This document shows positions 8,277-14,596 of a DNA stretch of 17,372 nt, in pieces; position 1 is the stretch's first letter; each line of letters starts with the position of its first letter. Origin of the DNA: Lachnospiraceae bacterium UBA3643 (lineage in GTDB: Bacteria; Bacillota; Clostridia; Lachnospirales; Lachnospiraceae); NCBI GenBank assembly GCA_002373855.1, contig DFKO01000069.1:1-17372 (forward strand). Direction: 5' to 3'. The position numbers and the translations under genes are program-made. The notes under the pieces are model-generated. The model saw only the letters and a program-made list of their open reading frames with translations, made no database searches and had not been told where the DNA came from.

Positions 8277-8282
8277 GATTAT

Positions 8283-9137
8283 ATGGAAAATCTGTATGAT
8301 GAACTGAAAAAATTATGCAAAATGGAGAATGCCCGGGAAGACTGGGCAGATTACAGGGATAATCTGACAAAAATCATTACAGGTGATACAGTGAAGAGGA
8401 CCAACGTGATGATTATCGGCGTCGGAGACTGCAACGATCTGGATTTAAAGATTCTGTCAGACCATTTTGATTTAATATGCCTTGCTGACAAGTCATTACC
8501 TGACGTCCCGGGACTTTGTGACAAATATAATATTGACACAGAGAAGAGAAAAAATATCTTTGGGCGGACCATTGACCTCATAGGCATAAGTGATAATACA
8601 TACAGAAAAATCGCTGATGAAATAACATCTTTTATGAACAGGGATAAAATAATACCGGATATCAGCAATCTGGCAGACTTTGTCATAAAGAAATATACGG
8701 ATATGTATGAAGATGCTGTCCCGGATTTTACAGATTCGGATGACGGGTATGATTATGTCATCATAAGCGGCGTATATTCACAGCTCTTTAATATGCCTGC
8801 GATGATGTGGGATGTATTCTCAGAACAATATCAGGATGATGACGGTGAAACTGCAACGGTTTATCATGAAATCTCAAAAATAACCGATAAAAAGATACCG
8901 TCAATCAACGATTACCTGTTAAAGATATCAAAAAGAGGCCTCATTACCGTAAATGAAGCCAAAAGAGTAGGCCGCAGGGGCGCTGTTGAAGGCGCATATC
9001 AGTTTTTTAAGGATATTCAGAGGAGACTTGATGATGGTCTTGTAGATATTAAAACGTCTGAAAAGCTCTTATGGCCATTTGATGTCACCCAAAGCAAGCT
9101 GTACGAGATGAGTTATATTCACCTTATAAATTCCTGA
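8283..9137 (+). CDS. Rossmann/SAM-methyltransferase-like protein, uncharacterised
   Basis: This protein has 284 residues from ATG 8283. Residues about 41-55 read VMIIGVGDCNDLDL, a glycine-rich loop after a beta-strand like motif I of class I SAM-dependent methyltransferases. Residues 62-70 (FDLICLADK) form the next strand ending in an acidic residue (Asp69), the usual ribose-binding site. The rest, including a GYDYVIISGVYSQLFN segment in the motif-IV region, is consistent with that fold, but I see no substrate-defining motif. The reading frame stays open upstream to 8220, inside the HU terminator. The 8283 start is preferred because it follows the likely promoter, although its ribosome site (GGAAAAG) is poor. 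The 3' end overlaps the stop of the convergent Cys-rich gene by 14 bp. No signal peptide or membrane segment is evident, so it should be cytoplasmic. Methyltransferase activity is inference. Confidence 0.75.
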   Translation: MENLYDELKKLCKMENAREDWADYRDNLTKIITGDTVKRTNVMIIGVGDCNDLDLKILSDHFDLICLADKSLPDVPGLCDKYNIDTEKRKNIFGRTIDLIGISDNTYRKIADEITSFMNRDKIIPDISNLADFVIKKYTDMYEDAVPDFTDSDDGYDYVIISGVYSQLFNMPAMMWDVFSEQYQDDDGETATVYHEISKITDKKIPSINDYLLKISKRGLITVNEAKRVGRRGAVEGAYQFFKDIQRRLDDGLVDIKTSEKLLWPFDVTQSKLYEMSYIHLINS

Positions 9138-9705
9138 ATCTAAACAGTTTGGTGATAGAGTAGATACACATGAGGCCGTAGCTGCCGATATCGAGCTGGC
9201 GCAGGAATGTTTCTTCGGTGACAAAGGTATTTTCCCTGGCAATTGCCCTGCGGCTTGGTGAAAACATAAGGAGGATATCGATATCCTTTGCAGTAAGGGG
9301 ATGATGTTTTTCCCACATGTGATCACAGAAAAACAGCTTGCAGGCCAGATTTCTGGAAGGACATCCGGTTTCTGTCTGGAGATGACAGTACCAGCAGCAT
9401 CCGTTTTTCATTTTCTGATGTTTCGGATCCTCGCATATGCTGTCATGATATTCACAGCAGATACAGTGCTCTTCATTGTATTCATCAATAAATTTACATG
9501 CCCGGTCATAAATGAACCGGGTTCTTTTTCTGTCATTCTTGATATTAAGGGCGGTCTCAAAGTCCTTTAGTTCTTTTTGCCTGACCTCTCCGGATATTTT
9601 AAAAGAAACAAAGCAATAAAGCCATGACCTGTACAGCAATAGCTTTTTTTTGAATTTATCATATTCTTCGTTTGTATTAATAATGATTTCTTTATTAAGC
9701 ATCAT
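9124..9705 (-). CDS. Cys-rich probable metal-binding protein, unknown function
   Basis: This 193-residue protein has ten Cys packed into residues 81-127: CICC, then C91, CCWYC (103-107), C115, C122 and C127, with several His nearby (80, 87, 96, 108, 129, 134, 135). This suggests a zinc-bound module or, less likely, an Fe-S cluster. The N-terminal 75 residues are charged and probably helical; residues 150-193 are basic at the end. I do not recognise the family. The ATG (9705) overlaps the TGA of the upstream 59-residue gene (ATGA), and no Shine-Dalgarno site is seen before it, so translation probably depends on coupling. An in-frame ATG at 9702 is an alternative start. Its stop overlaps the convergent methyltransferase-like gene by 14 bp, leaving no room for a terminator. 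Absence of a signal peptide suggests a cytoplasmic location. Confidence 0.75.
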   Translation of the reverse strand: MMLNKEIIINTNEEYDKFKKKLLLYRSWLYCFVSFKISGEVRQKELKDFETALNIKNDRKRTRFIYDRACKFIDEYNEEHCICCEYHDSICEDPKHQKMKNGCCWYCHLQTETGCPSRNLACKLFFCDHMWEKHHPLTAKDIDILLMFSPSRRAIARENTFVTEETFLRQLDIGSYGLMCIYSITKLFRFRNL

Positions 9706-9881
9706 CCAACCGGAACATTTTCTGTAACTGTCTGTATGACTACGGTGTCAGGACCTTTTGTCGGAACAGGCGATCCTGTAATTGTGCTGTATATGATTAT
9801 ACCACCGATCACAATAGCGAGTGTCGTTGCAATTATGCTCATTAAATTAAATAATCCGTCATCCAAATATGTTTTTTTCAT
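9702..9881 (-). CDS. Small single-pass membrane protein (59 residues)
   Basis: This short ORF has a textbook AGGAGG site (9891-9896 region) 9-10 nt before ATG 9881. The product starts MKKTYLDDGLFNLMS, then has one hydrophobic segment (IIATTLAIVIGGIIIYS, about residues 16-32), and ends in an extracytoplasmic-looking Thr/Val/Pro-rich tail (ITGSPVPTKGPD, then TVTENVPVG). Its TGA overlaps the ATG of the Cys-rich gene by four bases, a coupling arrangement that argues strongly that both are real and translated together. Inside-positive logic puts the Lys-containing N-terminus in the cytoplasm. I do not recognise a family. A membrane tether or regulator for the Cys-rich protein is a reasonable guess, but only from gene order. 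Confidence 0.75.
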   Translation of the reverse strand: MKKTYLDDGLFNLMSIIATTLAIVIGGIIIYSTITGSPVPTKGPDTVVIQTVTENVPVG

Positions 9882-9925
9882 AATATTGTACCTCCTGTGG
9901 AGTTAATTTCTTATCTGTTGACATT

Positions 9926-9959
9926 AATATACCCTATCGAGTGTTGCAGAAGTGTTGCA
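9926..9959 (-). promoter_or_regulatory. Promoter with direct-repeat operator for the 59-aa/Cys-rich pair
   Basis: On the minus strand a TATATT -10 (9926-9931) has no good -35. Instead, the 9-mer TGCAACACT occurs twice (9951-9959 and 9940-9948) with a 2-bp spacer, so the copies repeat every 11 bp, about one helix turn. They cover about -21 to -41 from a start near 9919. The repeats are seen; that they bind an activator or repressor is inference. Confidence 0.5.
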
Positions 9960-10056
9960 CAAAAGGGGATTTTCAGTAAAAAAACAAAAAATATAAATTT
10001 TTTTTAAAATACACCATAAAAATCCGATCCACGTCCGTATCTAAGGTATAAAGGCA

Positions 10057-10086
10057 GAAAAAAGGATAAAAAAAGGATAAAAAAAG
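10057..10086 (+). repeat. Phased A-tract tandem repeat upstream of the DUF4349 gene
   Basis: An 11-bp unit (A6-7 followed by GGAT) is repeated about 2.7 times: 10057-10067, 10068-10078 and a partial copy to 10086. A-tracts phased near the helical repeat bend DNA. It sits 28-71 bp before the ribosome site of the lipoprotein gene. The surrounding 9882-10127 gap is very AT-rich; no convincing plus-strand promoter was found there apart from a weak TTTTCA/TATAAA pair at 9970-9997. Confidence 0.5.
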
Positions 10087-10127
10087 AAATTTTTGCTAAC
10101 TATCAGATACAACAGGAGGAAATGATT

Positions 10128-11318
10128 ATGAGAAAGAAATGTAAAAGGCTTTTAATAGCACTTATCGGAGCGGCAGTACTCTTTACGGGATGCGGAGGAA
10201 ACCATGACGACAGGGACAAGAGCGACAGGGACAAAAAAGAATCCGCTGCTTATGAAACTTTAGATGCACCGGGCGACTATTATTCAAACGATGTATCTTT
10301 TGCAACGGGATCGTCGGAATCAGCTTCTTATGATTATTATTCGGATGATATCTATTATGCAGAAGATGCAGCCTGCGAAGAATATTACTATAATGATGAT
10401 TATTCGTATGATGACGATAGTTCTTACCAGTCATCTGACCCGGAACTTCAGAGTGAAAATGCTGAGAATACAAACAGAAAACTGATCAGAAACATATCAC
10501 TTGATCTTGAGACCCTTGAGTATGACTCGCTGATCTCCACAATCAGGGCCAGGACTACAGCCCTCGGCGGATACATCGAGAGCAGCTATGAGTACAATGG
10601 CAGCACATATTACAGCGGTGAATGCAGAAATGCCAGCATGGTCCTCAGAATCCCGGCAGACAAGGCTGATGAGATGATCACAGAGATGGCTGAGGTATCA
10701 AATGTCACAAGCAGGAGCGAGAGTGTCAGCGATGTGACCCTCACATATGTGGACATGGAGAGCCATAAGGAGATGCTCGAGATAGAGCGGGATACATTCA
10801 TGGATATGCTCGAGGAGTGCGAGACCATAGAGGATATGATCTATATCGAGAACTGCCTCACAGATGTACGCTACCAGATAGAGAGCATGGAGTCCCAGCT
10901 CCGTACATATGACAACCTTGTAGACTATACGACAATCAGCATCTATATCAAAGAGGTTGAGGAGCTGACACCGGTAGAGCCCGAGCAGGAGCCTACATTC
11001 TGGGAGAAAGTCAGCGATGAGTTCCATGAGAGTATCGAAGATTTTGGAGAGGATGCACAGGATTTTCTGTTTAATATAATCGAGAATCTCCCTTATCTCA
11101 TCCTCTGGGCAGTGATCCTCATCATTGCAATCATTATAGTAAGAGTAATTATCAAAAAAATTAAGAAGAAATACGGAAAAGCATTAAGCAACAGGGTTGG
11201 AAAAATTTTCGTGAAGAAAAACAAGCCGGAAGCTGCAACAGTTGCAAATGCTGCAGATGATAACAAGGCAGAAAACAGCATAGAAACCGATTCAAAGGAA
11301 AATAAGGAAAACGAGTGA
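10128..11318 (+). CDS. DUF4349 domain lipoprotein
   Basis: This 396-residue membrane lipoprotein has signal peptide MRKKCKRLLIALIGAAVLF with lipobox FTGC (Cys22). It continues with a highly acidic linker at about 24-110, rich in Tyr, Asp and Ser (YDYYSDD, EEYYYNDDYSYDDDSSY). The DUF4349 domain covers about 115-340: RKLIRNISLDLET, LGGYIESSYEY, LRIPADKADE, then a helical coiled-coil-like part (ESHKEMLEIERDTFMDMLE) and RTYDNLVDYTTISIYI. A membrane helix follows at about 320-342 (LPYLILWAVILIIAIIIV), with a Lys-rich stop-transfer sequence and a charged tail. DUF4349 proteins are widespread in Firmicutes and their molecular role is not established. ATG 10128 is chosen because AGGAGG at 10114-10119 is 8 nt away; an in-frame ATG at 10122 would be only 2 nt away. 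No terminator follows. Confidence 0.92.
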   Translation: MRKKCKRLLIALIGAAVLFTGCGGNHDDRDKSDRDKKESAAYETLDAPGDYYSNDVSFATGSSESASYDYYSDDIYYAEDAACEEYYYNDDYSYDDDSSYQSSDPELQSENAENTNRKLIRNISLDLETLEYDSLISTIRARTTALGGYIESSYEYNGSTYYSGECRNASMVLRIPADKADEMITEMAEVSNVTSRSESVSDVTLTYVDMESHKEMLEIERDTFMDMLEECETIEDMIYIENCLTDVRYQIESMESQLRTYDNLVDYTTISIYIKEVEELTPVEPEQEPTFWEKVSDEFHESIEDFGEDAQDFLFNIIENLPYLILWAVILIIAIIIVRVIIKKIKKKYGKALSNRVGKIFVKKNKPEAATVANAADDNKAENSIETDSKENKENE

Positions 11319-11356
11319 TCGTCTGAAACAGAGTAGTATATTAAATCTCCTAAATG

Positions 11357-11365
11357 TGATATAAT
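11357..11365 (+). promoter_or_regulatory. Extended -10 promoter of the PH-like gene
   Basis: TGA-TATAAT (TG at 11357-11358, hexamer 11360-11365) is a perfect extended -10 with no recognisable -35. The start would be near 11372, giving a leader of about 38 nt that carries the GGAGGG site before ATG 11410. Confidence 0.65.
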
Positions 11366-11409
11366 TACATTCGGATCCGGTCCAAAAATATAAAACGGAG
11401 GGCGACATA

Positions 11410-11808
11410 ATGGCTGAATTCGTGGAGAGAAAAAGATGGGTGTTTTTAGGACTCCCGTTTACTTTTACAAAATACAGAATAGGTGATGAGCTTATCACTG
11501 TTGAATCAGGATTCCTCAACAGAAAAGAGGATGACTGCTACATGTACAAGGTGACTGATGTACGTCTCGAGAGAAGCTTCTTTGAGAGAATAGTCGGAAT
11601 CGGTACTGTTGTCTGCATCACAGGTGATAATACACATCCTGAGCTCAGACTTCTGCATATAAAAAATTCCAAGGCTATAAAAGATTTCATACTTGCACAG
11701 TCAGAGACTGAGAGACAGAAACACAGAGTACTCAATACGATGGGTATCGGTCATGCAGGTGTATCCGGAGATATCGACGGAGACGGCATACCTGACGATT
11801 TACAGTAA
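11410..11808 (+). CDS. PH-like (bPH_2-type) domain protein with C-terminal Ca-type loop
   Basis: This 132-residue protein has no evident signal peptide. Residues about 8-95 look like a bacterial PH domain of the YdbS/bPH_2 group: FTKYRIGDELITVESGFLNRKEDDCYMYKVTDVRLERSFFERIVGIGTV matches the strand pattern and the 'Y.. I....L....G......E......I.D' spacing of that family, and the C-terminal helix is KNSKAIKDFILAQ. After a short helix (SETERQKHRVLNT) and a Gly-rich linker the chain ends DIDGDGIPDDLQ, with Asp at 121, 123, 125 and 129 as in thrombospondin-3, dockerin or EF-hand calcium loops. One such loop at the very end of a probable cytoplasmic protein is odd. GGAGGG at about 11397-11402 supports the ATG. 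It has its own promoter and terminator. Confidence 0.85.
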   Translation: MAEFVERKRWVFLGLPFTFTKYRIGDELITVESGFLNRKEDDCYMYKVTDVRLERSFFERIVGIGTVVCITGDNTHPELRLLHIKNSKAIKDFILAQSETERQKHRVLNTMGIGHAGVSGDIDGDGIPDDLQ

Positions 11809-11817
11809 ATAAGTTTT

Positions 11818-11845
11818 AAGGCCGGGTGAAGAGCCCGGCTTTTTT
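11818..11845 (+). terminator. Terminator between the PH-like gene and folC
   Basis: GCCGGG (11821-11826) pairs with CCCGGC (11834-11839) around a 7-nt loop. Flanking A/G bases pair with the first T, and the run TTTTTT covers 11840-11845. It lies 12 bp after the PH-like stop and ends only 10 bp before the folC start. Confidence 0.9.
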
Positions 11846-11855
11846 ATGCATAAAT

Positions 11856-13157
11856 ATGACAGAGAGAGAACTGTGGGATTACATAGAGACAATGGGTGAA
11901 AAAGGCAGTGTATACGGCCTTGAAAACATGCACCGTCTCCTTGATAAAGAAGGACATCCCGAAAAAAAATTACATATCATACATATCGCGGGGACAAACG
12001 GAAAGGGAAGTACCGCCATTTATATTGCATCGATATTAAAAAATGCAGGTTTTAAAACAGGGGTATATTCATCGCCTGCGGTTTTTGATTACAGAGAAAA
12101 AATCGCCGTAAACGGTAAAAACATATCCGTTAAATCCCTGTGTGAATATATGGATTATGTCAAAGGTATCTGTGATGAAATTGTGTCAGATGGATTTTCG
12201 TCCCCCACACTGTTTGAGATTGAGACGGCCATAGCATATAAATACTTTGCAGATAAGGAATGTGACTTTGCCGTAATAGAATGCGGATGCGGCGGCAGGG
12301 ACGATGCCACAAACGCGATAGAAAATAAAGAACTGGCAGTCTTTGCAAAAATTTCTTTAGATCATATGAAGCTCCTGGGCGACACAATAGAAAAGATAGC
12401 TAAGGCAAAGAGCGGGATAATCAAAAAAGGATGCTCTGTTGTAACAATACCCCAGGATGAGAAAGCATATAAAGAACTGAAAAAAGCGGCGGATGAAAAC
12501 GGATGCGATATACATACCGGGGACGAGCCATTAAAAATAAAGACAGCATTTACAAAGACTGTATTTGATCTGCCGGGATATGAAAAGCTTGAAACATCAA
12601 TGCTGGGTACATATCAGCCCTTGAATGCATCTGTGGCGGTAAAGGCAGCCCTGGTCTTAAGAGAGAGGGGATTTAAGATAAGCGATGCTGCGATCAGGAA
12701 GGGAATAGCATCTGCCGTGAATCCCGGACGCTTTGAGGTCATAGGTAAAAATCCTCTGTTTATAATTGACGGAGCCCATAATGAGGACGCGGCAAAAGTC
12801 CTGGCCGAGTCGATGGATAAGTATTTAAGTGACAAGCCACTGATATTTATATGCGGAGTCCTGGCTGACAAGGCGTATGACCGGGTGATGGAGCTGACGA
12901 CAAAAAGAGCTTCTTTTATCATAACCGTCACTCCACCGGATAATAAAAGAGCCCTTGATAAGCAGGCACTGGCAGATACAATTCTTAAATATAATAAAAA
13001 TGTGACGACGGCGGATTCCGTGGAGGAGGCAGCCGAGATGGCGATGCTCCTTGCTGGACAGAAGCAGAATAAATGTGCCATAGTTGCGTACGGATCCCTG
13101 TCATACCTTGGCAGATTAAAGAAATATGTGACCAGCGGTGTATGCGTGAGGGTATAA
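11856..13157 (+). CDS. folC: Bifunctional folylpolyglutamate/dihydrofolate synthase
   Basis: This 433-residue cytoplasmic Mur-ligase-family enzyme joins glutamate to dihydropteroate and to folates using ATP. Visible motifs in order are: the P-loop HIAGTNGKGS (46-52), YSSPAVFDYREKI (the SPH..ERI region, 71-83), ECGCGGRDDATN (143-153), SLDHMKLLGDT (167-177), the Lys of KAKSGIIKKG (Lys185, the carbamylated Lys of the family) and IIDGAHNE (305-309), after which the glutamate-ligase C-terminal domain follows. The length is normal. The reading frame is open back to 11826, but that GTG lies in the terminator stem, and ATG 11856 matches the usual FolC N-terminus. Oddly no Shine-Dalgarno site precedes ATG 11856. 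It is first in the folate cluster; folE follows after 72 bp and a promoter. Confidence 0.95.
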   Translation: MTERELWDYIETMGEKGSVYGLENMHRLLDKEGHPEKKLHIIHIAGTNGKGSTAIYIASILKNAGFKTGVYSSPAVFDYREKIAVNGKNISVKSLCEYMDYVKGICDEIVSDGFSSPTLFEIETAIAYKYFADKECDFAVIECGCGGRDDATNAIENKELAVFAKISLDHMKLLGDTIEKIAKAKSGIIKKGCSVVTIPQDEKAYKELKKAADENGCDIHTGDEPLKIKTAFTKTVFDLPGYEKLETSMLGTYQPLNASVAVKAALVLRERGFKISDAAIRKGIASAVNPGRFEVIGKNPLFIIDGAHNEDAAKVLAESMDKYLSDKPLIFICGVLADKAYDRVMELTTKRASFIITVTPPDNKRALDKQALADTILKYNKNVTTADSVEEAAEMAMLLAGQKQNKCAIVAYGSLSYLGRLKKYVTSGVCVRV

Positions 13158-13172
13158 TTAATTATAGAATTA

Positions 13173-13181
13173 TGATATAAT
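13173..13181 (+). promoter_or_regulatory. Extended -10 promoter of folE-folP-folBK
   Basis: TGA-TATAAT (TG 13173-13174, hexamer 13176-13181) repeats the same 9-mer found before the PH-like gene, again without a good -35. It lies 16 bp after the folC stop and about 50 bp before the folE ATG, so folE onward can be transcribed independently of folC. Confidence 0.6.
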
Positions 13182-13229
13182 GCGTGAGTGTTATGAAAAA
13201 GCTTTTGGATTGTTCCGGAGTGGTAGGAA

Positions 13230-13787
13230 ATGGTTGATCAGGAAAAGATAAAAAAAGCAGTCGAGATGCTCCTCGACGGAATAGGTGAGGACAAGGACCG
13301 GGAAGGCCTGAAGGATACACCTGACAGGATTGCCCGTATGTATACGGAGATTTTTGCCGGGATGGATGAGAATCCGGGCACACACCTTTCAAGGACCTTT
13401 ACTGCTACAGGTTCTGATATGGTGCTTGAAAAGGATATAACATTTTATTCGATGTGTGAGCATCATATGATGCCTTTTTACGGCAAAGCACATATCGCAT
13501 ACATACCTGACGGCAAGGTGGTCGGTATCAGCAAACTGGCCAGGACGGTTGAGGTATATGCAAGGAGACTCCAGCTCCAGGAGAGACTCTGCGATCAGAT
13601 AGCTGATGCGCTTTTTAAGGAGCTTAAGCCAAAGGGCGTCATGGTGATGCTTGAGGCAGAGCATATGTGTATGACCATGAGAGGGATAAAGAAGCCGGGT
13701 ACAAAGACAGTGACCGTATCCAAGAGAGGCGACTTTGCAGACGATGACAGGCTTCAGGATACGTTCTTTAACATGCTGTCAAGGTAA
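13230..13787 (+). CDS. folE: GTP cyclohydrolase I
   Basis: This 185-residue protein is full length for FolE type I, which opens GTP and forms 7,8-dihydroneopterin triphosphate, the first step of folate synthesis. The N-terminal helix ends in [17 protein letters not shown]. The catalytic part has [19 protein letters not shown] with Cys76, His78 and His79, and later [17 protein letters not shown] with Cys147. Cys76, His79 and Cys147 correspond to the zinc ligands of the E. coli enzyme. [24 protein letters not shown] is also typical. The ATG is preceded by GGAG (13217-13220) and AGG closer in. Its stop TAA shares one base with an ATG of folP, so the two are translated together. It forms a homodecamer in known cases. 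Confidence 0.97.
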   Translation: MVDQEKIKKAVEMLLDGIGEDKDREGLKDTPDRIARMYTEIFAGMDENPGTHLSRTFTATGSDMVLEKDITFYSMCEHHMMPFYGKAHIAYIPDGKVVGISKLARTVEVYARRLQLQERLCDQIADALFKELKPKGVMVMLEAEHMCMTMRGIKKPGTKTVTVSKRGDFADDDRLQDTFFNMLSR

Positions 13788-13792
13788 TGATT

Positions 13793-14593
13793 ATGAAAAT
13801 AAGAGATTATAATTATAAAAAATACGGAGTCGCGGTTATGGGGATCATAAATGCGACTCCCGATTCATTTTCTGACGGAGGCAGTTATGCCACAAGTGAT
13901 GATGCGGTAACAAGAGCCCTCATCATGGAGGAGGAAGGCGCCGTAATAGCAGATATAGGCGGTGAATCGACGCGGCCCGGATATACACCTGTTGATGAGG
14001 AGGAAGAACTAAAAAGAGTGATCCCCGTCATCGAGGGAATCAGGAAAAAGTCGGATATCATCATATCAGTAGATACGGTAAAGCCGGCTGTAGCCAGGAG
14101 AGCCCTTGAAGCCGGAGCAGACATAATAAACGATATCAGCTGCCTAAAAGAGGACGGTATGGCAGAGCTCATAGCCGATACGGGCTGCGGATATGTCCTC
14201 ATGCATAACAGATATGAAGCATATAATGATTTTTATGATGATTATATGTCAGATATAAAAACAGCACTTGATAAGCTCATTAAGGCCGGTGTATCAAAAG
14301 AAAAAATAATCCTGGATCCCGGTGTGGGCTTTGCAAAGGATTATGAACAGAATTTAATCGTGACAAAGCATATCGGCGATTTAAAGGAGCTGGGGTACGA
14401 TGTCCTCCTCGGTGTATCAAGGAAATCCGTGGTAGGAAAATGTCTGGACCTGCCGGTAGATGAGAGACTGGAGGGGACACTGGCACTTGGTTCATACGGC
14501 GTGTTAAACGGAGCTGATATATTAAGAGTCCATGATGTAAAGGAACATGTCAGGATGGTAAAGATGCTGACAGCCTTAAGAAATGTAGAGTAA
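13793..14593 (+). CDS. folP: Dihydropteroate synthase
   Basis: This 266-residue TIM-barrel enzyme condenses hydroxymethyl-dihydropterin diphosphate with p-aminobenzoate and is the sulfonamide target. Motifs in order are: VMGIINATPDSFSDGG (15-30, the diphosphate loop 1), IADIGGESTRPG (52-63, loop 2), SVDTVKPAVARRA (92-104), IINDISC (111-117), ILDPGVGFAKD (173-183), LLGVSRKSVVG (205-215) and ADILRVHDV (241-249). The length is normal. ATG 13787 overlaps the folE stop (TAATG), but ATG 13793 is better placed after AAGG at 13781-13784, so I chose it; the former would add two residues. It is followed 3 bp later by the folB-folK fusion. Confidence 0.97.
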   Translation: MKIRDYNYKKYGVAVMGIINATPDSFSDGGSYATSDDAVTRALIMEEEGAVIADIGGESTRPGYTPVDEEEELKRVIPVIEGIRKKSDIIISVDTVKPAVARRALEAGADIINDISCLKEDGMAELIADTGCGYVLMHNRYEAYNDFYDDYMSDIKTALDKLIKAGVSKEKIILDPGVGFAKDYEQNLIVTKHIGDLKELGYDVLLGVSRKSVVGKCLDLPVDERLEGTLALGSYGVLNGADILRVHDVKEHVRMVKMLTALRNVE

Positions 14594-14596
14594 AGT

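Noticed and set aside
8220..8282. Longer start for the methyltransferase-like gene at 8220
   Set aside because: That start lies inside the HU terminator hairpin and would add a Phe-rich segment encoded by the terminator T-run and promoter.
12614..13081. Minus-strand open frame of 155 codons inside folC
   Set aside because: folC motifs in the plus frame are unambiguous; the reverse frame has no initiation signal or domain.
13193..13237. Possible 14-codon leader peptide between folC and folE (MKKLLDCSGVV...)
   Set aside because: It overlaps the folE start and has an ATG, but only a weak ribosome site and no run of regulatory codons or alternative hairpins. It is more likely chance.
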